From Pelagadaptatus aseana (lineage in GTDB: Bacteria; Pseudomonadota; Gammaproteobacteria; Pseudomonadales; Cellvibrionaceae), in contig BAABNI010000020.1 in assembly GCA_040365065.1 (NCBI GenBank), positions 1 to 28,611 of the forward strand: DNA of 28,611 nucleotides, written 5' to 3'. Every line of letters starts with the position of its first letter. The first letter of the stretch is position 1. Positions 8,237 through 15,503 of the stretch are shown here, in pieces. The notes below the pieces were generated by a model. It was not told the DNA's origin and did not search any database. It saw nothing but the letters and a program-made list of their open reading frames with translations. Position numbers and translations under genes: made by a program.

Positions 8237-8839
8237 ATGACGTTATTTGAATGGCTAACTCTGGCAGGTCTCTGCTGGATGGGGGCTGCAAGCCCTGGCC
8301 CAAGTCTGGCCGTTATGGTGGATCAAACCATGAAGGGTGGACGGCAGCATGGCATTTATACGGCTTTGGCTCACGGTGCCGGTGTGGGTTGTTATGCCTT
8401 GCTAGCGGCGTTGGGGTTGGCGCTGGCCTTACAGCAATCGCCGGTTGTTTTTGATGTGCTGCGCTGGCTTGGTGCTGCGTTTCTTTTGTATCTGGCCTAT
8501 AAGGCGCTAACCGCGCCGACCGAATTTGTACGCGAAGAGTCTGACGTGTCGGTTCGGGAAGGGGTGCTGACTGGATTTCTGACGGCGTTTTTAAACCCCA
8601 AACTGGCGATCTTCTTTCTGGCGGTTTACACCCAGTTTATTACAGAGGATTCAACGCTCTGGCAGAAGTTGGGTATGGCGGCTGTTTCTATGGGGGTGGA
8701 TGCCCTGTGGTATGTCGTTGTTGTGGTGATGGTATCTCATCCGGCGGTTATTGATCGTCTGGAACACAGCGCCAGTGTGGTGAATAAGGTATTTGGGGTA
8801 TTGCTGATTGTGGTTGCGGCGAGGGTGTTGTTGGGATGA
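8237..8839 (+). CDS. LysE/RhtB-family amino-acid exporter
   Basis: Inner-membrane protein of 200 aa, expected to export an amino acid or derivative by proton antiport. The N-terminus MTLFEWLTLAGLCWMGAASP, followed by GPSLAVMV, carries the ASPGP motif of the LysE/RhtB family. The middle has GFLTAFLNPKLAIFFLAVY, also diagnostic. About six hydrophobic segments fit the family. No clear Shine-Dalgarno lies before ATG 8237, and the preceding terminator ends only 15 nt upstream, so its transcript must start very close to the ATG or come from terminator read-through. A short or leaderless mRNA is possible. The transported compound is unknown. Confidence 0.88.
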   Translation: MTLFEWLTLAGLCWMGAASPGPSLAVMVDQTMKGGRQHGIYTALAHGAGVGCYALLAALGLALALQQSPVVFDVLRWLGAAFLLYLAYKALTAPTEFVREESDVSVREGVLTGFLTAFLNPKLAIFFLAVYTQFITEDSTLWQKLGMAAVSMGVDALWYVVVVVMVSHPAVIDRLEHSASVVNKVFGVLLIVVAARVLLG

Positions 8840-8840
8840 T

Positions 8841-8927
8841 GTCATCCTGACGACCTTAGGATGAAGGATCTCCGGGGAGCCGAGTTTTCTATGGCCTTAG
8901 AGATCCCTCACGTCCGTTCGGGATGAC
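8841..8927. repeat. 87-bp MITE/REP-like palindromic repeat
   Basis: Left arm 8841-8873 starts GTCATCCTGACGACC and runs to GGATCTCC. Right arm 8899-8927 reads AGATCCCTCACGTCCGTTCG then GGATGAC, and is its imperfect reverse complement. The GTCATCC...GGATGAC termini with internal GGATCT/AGATCC are the pattern of a dispersed bacterial palindrome seen in many genomes. It begins right after the lysE stop and lies between lysE and the end of smpB. It encodes nothing. Whether it is a mobile non-autonomous element or acts as a terminator cannot be decided here. Confidence 0.7.
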
Positions 8928-8981
8928 AAGGTTTTGATTTGTTCGCGATGACATGCTCGATGCGGGATGGTCTTTGGGGCG

Positions 8982-9458
8982 TCAAACCTGCTTTTGGAAC
9001 AGGCGCTGTTTTTCGCGATTCCAGTCCCGTTGTTTTTCTGTCTCACGCTTGTCGTGCATTTTCTTACCTTTGGCCAGGGCGATTTCGGCTTTGACCAGAT
9101 GACCTTTCCAGTAAAGAGCGGTACACACACAGGTGTAATCCTTTTGATCTACCGCCTGTTGCAGCTTGGCGATTTCCTTGCGCTTGAGCAGCAATTTGCG
9201 TGGGCGGTTGGGCTCGATAACAAAGTGGGTAGATACCGTTGGCAGCGGGCTGATCTGGGCGTTTAACAGCCAGGCCTCACCATTTTTGAAGTGTACGTGG
9301 GTGTCGACGATTTGCACCTTGCCTTCGCGCAGGCTTTTCACTTCCCAGCCTTTGAGAGCCAGACCTGCCTCGTATTTGTCGGTCAGGTGGAAGTCAAAAC
9401 GCGCCTTTTTGTTTTGCGCGATATTGTTGCTGGGTGTCTTTGGCTTTTTCTTGCCCAT
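8982..9458 (-). CDS. smpB: SsrA-binding protein SmpB
   Basis: RNA-binding protein of 158 aa that delivers tmRNA to stalled ribosomes, its tail standing in for a codon-anticodon helix. It starts MGKKKPKTPSNNIAQNKKAR, then has GWEVKSLREGKVQ in the OB-fold, and ends with the basic tail KGKKMHDKRETEKQRDWNRE, all characteristic. Length is normal. No strong Shine-Dalgarno is visible. Its RNA partner ssrA is in this window on the same strand but about 8.8 kb downstream, with an accessory block between. Confidence 0.97.
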   Translation of the reverse strand: MGKKKPKTPSNNIAQNKKARFDFHLTDKYEAGLALKGWEVKSLREGKVQIVDTHVHFKNGEAWLLNAQISPLPTVSTHFVIEPNRPRKLLLKRKEIAKLQQAVDQKDYTCVCTALYWKGHLVKAEIALAKGKKMHDKRETEKQRDWNREKQRLFQKQV

Positions 9459-9488
9459 GAAACTGCTTACTCAATCAATGGCTGGTCA

Positions 9489-9506
9489 CTCCCGCGGTGG
9501 CGGGAG
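9489..9506. terminator. perfect hairpin upstream of smpB
   Basis: CTCCCGC (9489-9495), loop GGTG, GCGGGAG (9500-9506), extended by CTGG/CCAG flanks (9482-9511). It lies 31 nt before the smpB start and has no T-tract. It may end read-through from the NSS gene or structure the smpB leader. Confidence 0.4.
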
Positions 9507-9534
9507 GCCAGTATACAGGTGCCGGCGTTAATCC

Positions 9535-9556
9535 GGTATGGCTGGATTGCCATACC
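9535..9556. terminator. perfect hairpin just after the NSS copy 2 stop
   Basis: GGTATGGC (9535-9542), loop TGGATT, GCCATACC (9549-9556): an 8-bp perfect stem 9 nt after the stop of the minus-strand NSS gene. No U-tract follows, so termination would be weak or Rho-assisted; 3'-end protection is another possible role. Confidence 0.4.
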
Positions 9557-9565
9557 ACTGGTGGA

Positions 9566-10984
9566 TTAGATAAGGCTGTAGCCAAAGAATTTCAAGAGTA
9601 CGGTGTCCACAAACACAAACAACAGTATCAGTGGGATAAAGGTTTCCAGTGAGATGTTGACGTAACGTTCCAGCAGGGAGCCTTTGTAATTGGGATCACC
9701 AATTTCCAGTTCTTTATCCAGATTGGCTTTTTTCCAACGGAAGGACACCAGCATGCAGATCAGAAAGCCGTTGAGAGGCAGGATGGTGTCATAGAAGGTG
9801 TCGTAGACAAGATCGAACAATGATTTGCTGCCGCCGCCGTATTCAACGAAGTTGGTCAGTGAGTCCACCATGCCAAAGGAAGCGGTACAGGCTGCCGCAA
9901 CCACAATCATGGTGACGCCGATTTTGATCAGAGCCTGTTTGCGGCTGGCGTTCCAGGAGTCCATCACGCCGGCAACTGGCACTTCGATAATGGATACCAG
10001 AGAAGTCAGTGCTGCAAAGAACACCAGCAGGAAAAAGATACTGGCAACAAAGCTGGCACCGGTGTAGCCCATGGTACCTTCCAGTGCGAGGAAGATTTTT
10101 GGCAGGTAAGTAAAGATCAGGGCTACAGAAGAATCCGACAGTTCATCTGGGTTTACATCCGGGTTGAAGGAAAAAATGGCCGGGAGGATCATCAATCCTG
10201 CCGTAAAAGCAACGCCCGTGTCGGTCAGCGCCACCAGTTTGCTGGAGCTGGCGATGCTGGCCTTGCGATCCATGTAAGAGCCATAAGTGATCAGAATCCC
10301 CATGCCCAGTGACAGAGAGAAGAAAGCCTGGCCCATGGCGCCATTGATTACCTGCATGTTGATTTTGCTTAGATCGGGTATCAGGTAAAAACGCACGCCC
10401 GCCATGGCGTTATCCTGAGTCAGAACGAAGATCACCATGCCAATCAGCATCAGGAACAGGGCGGGCATCATGGTTTTGGCGGCACGCTCAATGCCGTCTT
10501 TGACGCCCCCTTGAAGAATGCTGATCACCATGACTGCCAAAACGCCAAGGTAGATAAAGACGCTGCCGCTGTTGATGAACGTACCAAAGAAATCCGGGTT
10601 GGCCAGTGTGGCGAGATCACCGGTGACGGTCATCACCAGATAGGCCAGAATCCACAGGCTGATCACCGAGTAAAATACGCCGACCATATAGGGTGTTATC
10701 AGGGCCAGCCAGCCACCAATGGACCAGAACTTACTGCCGGATGACAGGGCTTGATAGGTGCCCAGTGGGCTTCTGCGAGAAAAGCGTCCGGCGGAAATTT
10801 CGGCGAGCATGACGGGCAGGCAAAACAGCACGATAAACAGTGCATAGACCAATAGAAAGGCGCCCCCTCCGTTTTTGGCGGCGTTAACCGGAAAGCCTAC
10901 AAGGTTGCCAATGCCTACGGCAGAGCCTGCGGCAGCGAGGATAAAGCCGATGCGCGAGCCAAATTGTTCTCGGGATGCTGTCAT
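9566..10984 (-). CDS. NSS-family sodium-dependent symporter (copy 2)
   Basis: LeuT-fold Na+-coupled transporter of 472 aa, paralogous to the gene at 4206-5549. The TM1 region reads REQFGSRIGFILAAAGSAVG, then IGNLVGFP and KNGGGAF. As in the other copy, the gate Arg of the WRFP/LRFP motif is Gly. ATG 10984 (MTASREQF) is chosen by alignment with the paralogue; 14 upstream codons are not conserved. Its C-terminus ends in a hydrophobic helix (LILLFVFVDTVLLKFFGY). It sits between smpB and ratA, which adjoin in Pseudomonas, so it is probably an insertion into a conserved block. Substrate unknown. Confidence 0.9.
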   Translation of the reverse strand: MTASREQFGSRIGFILAAAGSAVGIGNLVGFPVNAAKNGGGAFLLVYALFIVLFCLPVMLAEISAGRFSRRSPLGTYQALSSGSKFWSIGGWLALITPYMVGVFYSVISLWILAYLVMTVTGDLATLANPDFFGTFINSGSVFIYLGVLAVMVISILQGGVKDGIERAAKTMMPALFLMLIGMVIFVLTQDNAMAGVRFYLIPDLSKINMQVINGAMGQAFFSLSLGMGILITYGSYMDRKASIASSSKLVALTDTGVAFTAGLMILPAIFSFNPDVNPDELSDSSVALIFTYLPKIFLALEGTMGYTGASFVASIFFLLVFFAALTSLVSIIEVPVAGVMDSWNASRKQALIKIGVTMIVVAAACTASFGMVDSLTNFVEYGGGSKSLFDLVYDTFYDTILPLNGFLICMLVSFRWKKANLDKELEIGDPNYKGSLLERYVNISLETFIPLILLFVFVDTVLLKFFGYSLI

Positions 10985-11094
10985 TCTGTTGTTTCCGTGA
11001 TCAATAAAATAGTAAAAGTCTAGCAATTAGAGCGGCCTTTCGACAGCCCATGTATATCTTGGTTCCACGGCCCTGCCGGTCAAGTGATCTTGTG

Positions 11095-11123
11095 TTGGCT
11101 TGACGGTGGTCAGTCATTACAAT
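11095..11123 (+). promoter_or_regulatory. candidate sigma-70 promoter of ratA-rnfH
   Basis: -35-like TTGGCT (11095-11100) and -10 TACAAT (11118-11123) with a 17-nt spacer, in the divergent region between the NSS gene and ratA. The transcript would start about 25 nt before the GTG. Confidence 0.5.
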
Positions 11124-11156
11124 GGCCGGCCAACGTAATGTATTTACAGGTTTTTA

Positions 11157-11588
11157 GTGAAGCGAATAGAAAGAAGTGCGCTGGTGGCGTTTGCTGACCA
11201 TCGCATGTTTGAGCTGGTAAACGATATCGAAGCTTATCCGGCGTTTATGAACGGGTGTGTCGGTGCACAGGTGCTGGATCACAGTGGTGACATTCTGGTG
11301 GCCCGGCTGGATTTGAGCCGCATGGGGTTTAGTCACAGTTTTACCACTCGCAACCGTTTGGATGCGCCGCGATCGATGACAATGGAATTGGTTGACGGGC
11401 CTTTCTCAAGGCTTTCCGGGGAATGGGGTTTCAAGGCGTTGTCGCCTGAGGCCAGCAAGGTCAGTTTTACTCTCGAGTTTGAGTTGGATAATAAAATTGT
11501 CTCCGGAGCGATTGGTAAAATGTTTGAGCAGGTGGCCAATGAAATGGTCGATGGGATCTGTAATCGTGCCCGGCACCTGTACAGTTGA
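11157..11588 (+). CDS. ratA: RatA-type ubiquinone-binding START-fold protein
   Basis: Small cytosolic protein of 143 aa in the polyketide cyclase/COQ10-like START fold. In E. coli RatA was described as an inhibitor of 70S assembly, and relatives act as coenzyme Q-binding factors; which role applies here is open. The start KRIERSALVAF, the central FELVNDIEAYPAFMNGC, and VDGPFSRLSGEWGF align well with E. coli RatA. It starts with GTG, preceded by CAGG six bases upstream. The downstream rnfH follows 14 nt after the stop, the conserved ratA-rnfH pair. Confidence 0.92.
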   Translation: MKRIERSALVAFADHRMFELVNDIEAYPAFMNGCVGAQVLDHSGDILVARLDLSRMGFSHSFTTRNRLDAPRSMTMELVDGPFSRLSGEWGFKALSPEASKVSFTLEFELDNKIVSGAIGKMFEQVANEMVDGICNRARHLYS

Positions 11589-11602
11589 TAATTGGATCGA
11601 AT

Positions 11603-11917
11603 ATGTCTGATATAGAAATGATTGCCGTGGAAGTGGCTTACGCACTGCCGGAAAAACAAAAGATTATTGCTCTGCTGGTTAAGCCAGGTACCACCGCGAT
11701 TGGTGCAGTAAAGCAATCGGGGATCATCAAAGAGTTTCCGGAAATCGACATCGAGACGGCCAAGATGGGCGTTTTTGGTCAGGCTCTGGGTACCAAGGGA
11801 TTGGCCAAAGCGCCTGAATACAGAATGCAGCCGGGGGATCGGGTGGAGATTTATCGACCTTTAAAGGCCGATCCGAAAGAGGCCCGTCGTCGCAGGGCGG
11901 AAAAGTCGAAGACTTAA
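11603..11917 (+). CDS. rnfH: RnfH family ubiquitin-like protein
   Basis: Protein of 104 aa with a beta-grasp fold (formerly RatB/UPF0125). Function is not settled; the name comes from its place in some rnf electron-transport operons. It starts SDIEMIAVEVAYALPEKQKI and has the conserved AVKQSGI and GVFGQ segments and the closing DRVEIYRPLKADPKEARRRR. ATG 11603 is chosen over the TTG at 11585, which would overlap the ratA stop; GGAT lies about 6 nt before the ATG. It is second in the ratA-rnfH operon. Confidence 0.92.
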   Translation: MSDIEMIAVEVAYALPEKQKIIALLVKPGTTAIGAVKQSGIIKEFPEIDIETAKMGVFGQALGTKGLAKAPEYRMQPGDRVEIYRPLKADPKEARRRRAEKSKT

Positions 11918-11927
11918 TCGATGATTT

Positions 11928-11953
11928 ATCACTCCCGCTTTGTCGGGAGTGAT
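11928..11953. terminator. bidirectional hairpin between convergent rnfH and bamE
   Basis: Perfect 10-bp stem ATCACTCCCG (11928-11937) and CGGGAGTGAT (11944-11953), loop CTTTGT, 10 nt after the rnfH stop and 27 nt beyond the bamE end. No long T-tract on either side, so strength is uncertain, but position between convergent genes fits a shared terminator. Confidence 0.6.
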
Positions 11954-11980
11954 GAGATTGGAATTTAATGGCTTGCGGAA

Positions 11981-12349
11981 TTATTCTGAGGCTGGTTGCG
12001 CCGAAGTCGGGATGTAATCGCCGTTAAAGCCGGTCAGTTTGTCACCCTCAAAGAAAATGCTGACGCGTTCTTTGGTCTCATCGCCTCTGGCGGTTTTCAT
12101 GCTGTAGAAGTAATCCCAGCGATCCGGATTGAAGGTGTCCTGAATCAGGGGGTTGCCCATGATGTAGCGAACCTGACGCTTGCTCATGCCCGGTTGCAGT
12201 TGGTCAATCATATCCTGAGTGATGATATTGCCCTGCTGGATGTTGATTTTATGCACCCCGGGGAATCTGAACGACTGGCAGCCAACCAGCAGGCCAATCA
12301 GTGCAAAAATGGTCAGGTGTTTTATTGCTTTTATCAGGGCAAATTGCAT
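11981..12349 (-). CDS. bamE: outer-membrane assembly lipoprotein BamE (SmpA/OmlA)
   Basis: Outer-membrane lipoprotein of 122 aa that stabilises the BamABCDE complex inserting beta-barrel proteins. The signal sequence ends in lipobox LVGC with the lipidated Cys24. The mature part has the family core NIITQDMIDQLQPGMSKRQV, then RYIMGNPLIQDTF and WDYFY. It is transcribed divergently from fur, a conserved arrangement in pseudomonads. A TATTAT on the minus strand at 12387-12382 could be its -10, but I see no good -35. Confidence 0.95.
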   Translation of the reverse strand: MQFALIKAIKHLTIFALIGLLVGCQSFRFPGVHKINIQQGNIITQDMIDQLQPGMSKRQVRYIMGNPLIQDTFNPDRWDYFYSMKTARGDETKERVSIFFEGDKLTGFNGDYIPTSAQPASE

Positions 12350-12468
12350 TACGGGGGTTCCACAAATTTAAACGAACGGGGATAATACCCGAACTTTATT
12401 CTTACTGAGAAGGCCGAAGCGGATTAAATCGCTTGATCCGTACAATTAACCGCAATTTAGGTATGGAA

Positions 12469-12876
12469 ATGTCCGTAGAAAATCAAGAATTAAGGAAAGC
12501 TGGCCTGAAAGTGACTCTGCCTCGGGTCAAGATTCTGCAGATGCTGGAAAGCAGTGTGCAGCGCCATCTGAGCGCTGAAGATGTTTATAAGCAATTGCTC
12601 GAGGCCGGCGAAGATGTAGGTCTGGCAACTGTGTATCGTGTATTGACCCAGTTTGAATCCGCTGGTCTGGTGGTTCGCCACAACTTTGATGGAGGTCACT
12701 CGGTATTCGAACTTGAGCGTGGTGATCATCACGACCATATGGTGTGTGTTGAAACCGGTAAAGTGATCGAATTTCATAATGAAGAGATCGAGAAGCTGCA
12801 AAAAGCCATCGCTGATGAGGCGGGCTATGATCTGACCGACCACAGCTTGGTGTTGTACGTTAAGCCCAAGGCTTGA
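12469..12876 (+). CDS. fur: ferric uptake regulator Fur
   Basis: Fe2+-dependent repressor of iron-uptake genes, 135 aa. The N-terminal winged helix starts MSVENQELRKAGLKVTLPRV, almost identical to pseudomonad Fur. Metal ligands seen: His33, Glu81, His87, His88, Asp89, His90, Glu108, His125. Cys93 is present, but the second Cys of the CxxC zinc motif is Thr96 and the C-terminal cysteines are absent. That matches pseudomonad Fur rather than the E. coli four-cysteine zinc site. ATG 12469 is preferred to ATG 12463 or an upstream TTG by homology and by AGG at 12459-12461. I see no Fur box in the 119-nt region shared with bamE. Confidence 0.97.
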   Translation: MSVENQELRKAGLKVTLPRVKILQMLESSVQRHLSAEDVYKQLLEAGEDVGLATVYRVLTQFESAGLVVRHNFDGGHSVFELERGDHHDHMVCVETGKVIEFHNEEIEKLQKAIADEAGYDLTDHSLVLYVKPKA

Positions 12877-12950
12877 TGAGGCGGCAGTTTCGCTGGAATA
12901 AACGGTAACAATCAGCCGCAAGCCACAATTGATTACAAATCAAAATCACT

Positions 12951-12987
12951 CACAAAAAAGGCGCTTCTGATAAGCGCCTTTTTTGTG
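12951..12987. terminator. bidirectional intrinsic terminator between fur and recN
   Basis: Perfect 16-bp stem CACAAAAAAGGCGCTT (12951-12966) and AAGCGCCTTTTTTGTG (12972-12987) with a 5-nt loop. The run of six T (or A) on each side gives a U-tract in both directions, serving convergent fur and recN. Confidence 0.96.
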
Positions 12988-13009
12988 TCTGCTGTTTTAT
13001 TCAGGGTGG

Positions 13010-14686
13010 CTAAATGGCTAATTGCTGGCCCTGATTGATCATCTCTTCAGCCAGAGTCATGCTCTGCTGCCCCAGATTTTCACCGCTCATCATCCTCGCT
13101 ATTTCTTTGATGCGATCGGGTTGTGGCAGGTGTGTCAGTGTCGACTGGGCGGAGTCGCTGGTGGATTGTTTGTGCACCAACAGATGTTGATGTGCTTTGC
13201 TGGCTACCTGAGCCAGATGGGTCACACAGATAACCTGTCCATCCTGTCCCAAAGTTCTCAGAAGTTGGCCGACGACATCGGCGGTGGCACCGCCAATACC
13301 CACATCCACTTCATCAAATACCAGAGTCGGTGTGGTTGAGCTCTGTGCGGTTACCACCTGTATCGCCAGGCTGACGCGGGACAGTTCGCCGCCGGAGGCC
13401 ACTTTGCCAAGGCTCTTGGGTGGCTGGCCCGGGTTGGTGCTGATCAAAAATTCAATGTCATCAATACCCGTGGCAGAGGCTTTTTCCGCGTCGGTTGCAA
13501 TGGCCACTGCAAACTGGGCATTTTTCATTGAGAGCAAATCCAGTTGCTGGTTAATGTTGTGTTGCAGTGTCTGTGCCTGTTGTTGGCGAACCTCTGATAA
13601 TTGTTTTGCGGTACTCAGATAAGTCTCTTTGGCGCTGGTGACTTCCGTTTCCAGCAGGTCCAGATTGCCTTCGCTGCCCTCCAGAGAGGCCAGTTCTTCC
13701 GCGAGGTTTTGATGCAAGGCCAGCAATTCTTCGGGGTTGATACGGTGTTTGCGGGCAATTTCATAAACCCCCGACAACCGGTCTTCCACCCATTGCAGTC
13801 GCTCGGGATCCGCTTCAAAGGTGTCGATATGGTGCCGCAACTCGCCCTGGGCTTCCTGAATTTCAACCTGGGCATTAAACAGGTGGTCGGCAACGGTATT
13901 GAGCGCTGGCGGCTTGTTATCGATATCCCCCAGACATTGGATGGCGCGGTTGAGTAGTTGCGCCAGACCGGCTTCTTCGTCTTCACACAGCAGGGCAACC
14001 TGTTGGCTGCTTTGCAGGATGCTGTCGGCGCTGCTGAGTTGCTGCTGTTCCTGCTCCAGTTGTTCCAGCTCGCCGGGTTCCAGTCCCAGTGAGTTGAGCT
14101 CCTGCACTTGATAGCGCAGAAGTTGTAGGCGGGCATTGACTTCGTCAGCGTTATTTTTAAGGTGGTCGAATTGTTGTTGCAGGGTCTGCCAGTGCTTAAA
14201 TTGCTGCCGGCATTGTGTCAGGGCTTCGCTGTTGCCGGAATAGTCATCCAGCAAGCGCTGATGGGTGGTTTTTTTCAGCAGGGATTGGTGGGCATGCTGG
14301 CTGTGCAGGTCGATCATCATTTCGCCCAGTTCACGCAGCTGGGTGATGGGGGAGGGTTTGCCGTTGATGTAGCCGCGGGAGCGACCATCGCGGGTTACTA
14401 CCCGTCGGAGCAGGCATTCGCTGTCGTTGCCCAGCTCGTTTTTCATCAGCCATTCGCGGGCTTGGGGAATGCGACTGATATCAAAAGTGGCGCAGATGTC
14501 GGCGCGCTCTTTGCCCTGACGTACCCTGTCAGCGTCAGCTCGGTCGCCCAGAGTAAGGCTCAGGGCATCCAGCAGGATGGATTTGCCGGCGCCGGTTTCG
14601 CCGGTAATGGCGGTCATGCCGGCATCCAGTTCCAATTCGAGTTCATCGACCAGAGTAAAGTTGTGGACACTTAAGTGGGTCAGCAT
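13010..14686 (-). CDS. recN: DNA repair protein RecN
   Basis: SMC-like ATPase of 558 aa acting in double-strand-break repair. Walker A is GETGAGKS (about 29-36) in the N-terminal head. A long coiled-coil follows, rich in Gln/Glu/Leu. The C-terminal head has signature LGKVASGGELSRVSLAIQVV, Walker B TLVFDEVDVGIGG and the H-loop ICVTHLAQVASKAH. Length and order are normal. ATG 14686 has AGG six bases upstream. SOS control is supported by two overlapping LexA-like boxes 29-59 bp before the start. Confidence 0.97.
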   Translation of the reverse strand: MLTHLSVHNFTLVDELELELDAGMTAITGETGAGKSILLDALSLTLGDRADADRVRQGKERADICATFDISRIPQAREWLMKNELGNDSECLLRRVVTRDGRSRGYINGKPSPITQLRELGEMMIDLHSQHAHQSLLKKTTHQRLLDDYSGNSEALTQCRQQFKHWQTLQQQFDHLKNNADEVNARLQLLRYQVQELNSLGLEPGELEQLEQEQQQLSSADSILQSSQQVALLCEDEEAGLAQLLNRAIQCLGDIDNKPPALNTVADHLFNAQVEIQEAQGELRHHIDTFEADPERLQWVEDRLSGVYEIARKHRINPEELLALHQNLAEELASLEGSEGNLDLLETEVTSAKETYLSTAKQLSEVRQQQAQTLQHNINQQLDLLSMKNAQFAVAIATDAEKASATGIDDIEFLISTNPGQPPKSLGKVASGGELSRVSLAIQVVTAQSSTTPTLVFDEVDVGIGGATADVVGQLLRTLGQDGQVICVTHLAQVASKAHQHLLVHKQSTSDSAQSTLTHLPQPDRIKEIARMMSGENLGQQSMTLAEEMINQGQQLAI

Positions 14687-14714
14687 GTTGGACCTGCCAT
14701 TCAGAGGGTGTTGG

Positions 14715-14730
14715 GTGGATATTCATACAG
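14715..14730 (-). promoter_or_regulatory. second LexA (SOS) box before recN
   Basis: Minus-strand CTGTATGAATATCCAC matches the gammaproteobacterial LexA consensus CTGTATATATATACAG at 12 of 16 bases and shares its first base with the adjacent box. It ends 29 nt before the recN ATG. Weaker than its neighbour. Confidence 0.5.
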
Positions 14731-14745
14731 TGTATATGTATACAG
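14730..14745 (-). promoter_or_regulatory. LexA (SOS) box of recN
   Basis: Minus-strand CTGTATACATATACAC matches the LexA consensus at 14 of 16 bases; the closing CAG is CAC. It covers the likely -10 of recN, so bound LexA would block transcription. recN is a classic SOS gene. Confidence 0.85.
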
Positions 14746-14764
14746 TATATTTCCAGCTCTGCAA
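14737..14764 (-). promoter_or_regulatory. probable sigma-70 promoter of recN
   Basis: On the minus strand, -35 TTGCAG (14764-14759) and -10 TATACA (14742-14737) with a 16-nt spacer, the -10 lying inside the LexA box. An alternative -10 is TATACT (14749-14744). Confidence 0.55.
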
Positions 14765-14794
14765 GTATTTTCTTTATTGGATCGATATTTATCA

Positions 14795-14820
14795 CTTGAA
14801 ACTGCCTTTCCCGACCCCAT
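14795..14820 (+). promoter_or_regulatory. sigma-32 heat-shock promoter of grpE
   Basis: CTTGAA (14795-14800), 14-nt spacer, CCCCAT (14815-14820) followed by AAA: a textbook RpoH promoter. Transcription would begin near 14828, about 55 nt before the grpE GTG. It lies back to back with the SOS promoter of recN. Confidence 0.93.
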
Positions 14821-14882
14821 AAAGGGTTCATCTGTCGCTTTAGCGGCCATCCACTGATTGAGAAAAACAAACGGAGAAGCGC

Positions 14883-15440
14883 GTGTCTGACGAGCAACCA
14901 ACACAACCTGAAACCGAAGCCTCTGTTGATGAACAGCAGGTAGAAGAAACCACCGAAAGCCCGACGGTTGATGCTGTACAGGCTGAAATTGAAAGCTTGA
15001 CTGCACAGTTGGCTGAAGCTCAGGACCAATCTGTCCGGGCTCAGGCGGAGGCGCAGAATGCCCGTCGTCGTGCCGAGCAGGACGTCGAGAAGGCACACAA
15101 GTTTGGTCAGGAAAAACTGGTCAATGACCTGTTGCCGGTGGTGGACAATCTTGAGCGGGCCATTGAAGCGGTAGACGCTGAAAATGAAGCCTTGAAGCCC
15201 GTGCTGGAAGGCATCGAGCTAACGTTGAAGTCTTTTGTGGACACTCTGGCGCGCCACAAGGTGGAGCAACTGAACCCCGTAGGCGAGCCGTTTGATCCGC
15301 AATTGCACCAGGCTATGACCATGGTGGAGAGCCCCGACGCCGAGCCCAATACGGTTTTGAATGTGTTTCAGAAGGGGTACACCCTGCACGGTCGCCTGGT
15401 GCGTCCGGCAATGGTTGTTGTGTCGAAGGCACCAGCCTGA
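14883..15440 (+). CDS. grpE: nucleotide exchange factor GrpE
   Basis: Homodimeric cochaperone of 185 aa that releases ADP from DnaK. An acidic, disordered N-terminus (about 1-30) leads into a long coiled coil (about 35-85, AEIESLTAQLAEAQDQ). The four-helix part has NDLLPVVDNLERAIEA and the C-terminal beta domain ends GYTLHGRLVRPAMVVVSK, both family signatures. It begins with GTG, preceded by GGAG (14873-14876) at 6 nt. First gene of the grpE-dnaK-dnaJ heat-shock cluster, directly behind the sigma-32 promoter. Confidence 0.97.
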   Translation: MSDEQPTQPETEASVDEQQVEETTESPTVDAVQAEIESLTAQLAEAQDQSVRAQAEAQNARRRAEQDVEKAHKFGQEKLVNDLLPVVDNLERAIEAVDAENEALKPVLEGIELTLKSFVDTLARHKVEQLNPVGEPFDPQLHQAMTMVESPDAEPNTVLNVFQKGYTLHGRLVRPAMVVVSKAPA

Positions 15441-15471
15441 ATAACTGCACGAAATAAGTTGTTATTGCGGG

Positions 15472-15502
15472 GTTGAAAAAGTTTTTTTCGCGCCAATATA
15501 GC
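15472..15502 (+). promoter_or_regulatory. possible additional promoter before dnaK
   Basis: TTGAAA (15473-15478) followed after 18 nt by TATAGC (15497-15502) could be a weak sigma-70 promoter. Read as GTTGAA-N15-CCAATA it is also a poor sigma-32 match. It lies in the 183-nt gap between grpE and dnaK. Confidence 0.3.
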
Positions 15503-15503
15503 A

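Noticed and set aside
12877..12950. Small gene or sRNA between fur and recN
   Set aside because: No promoter or structured segment before the shared terminator.
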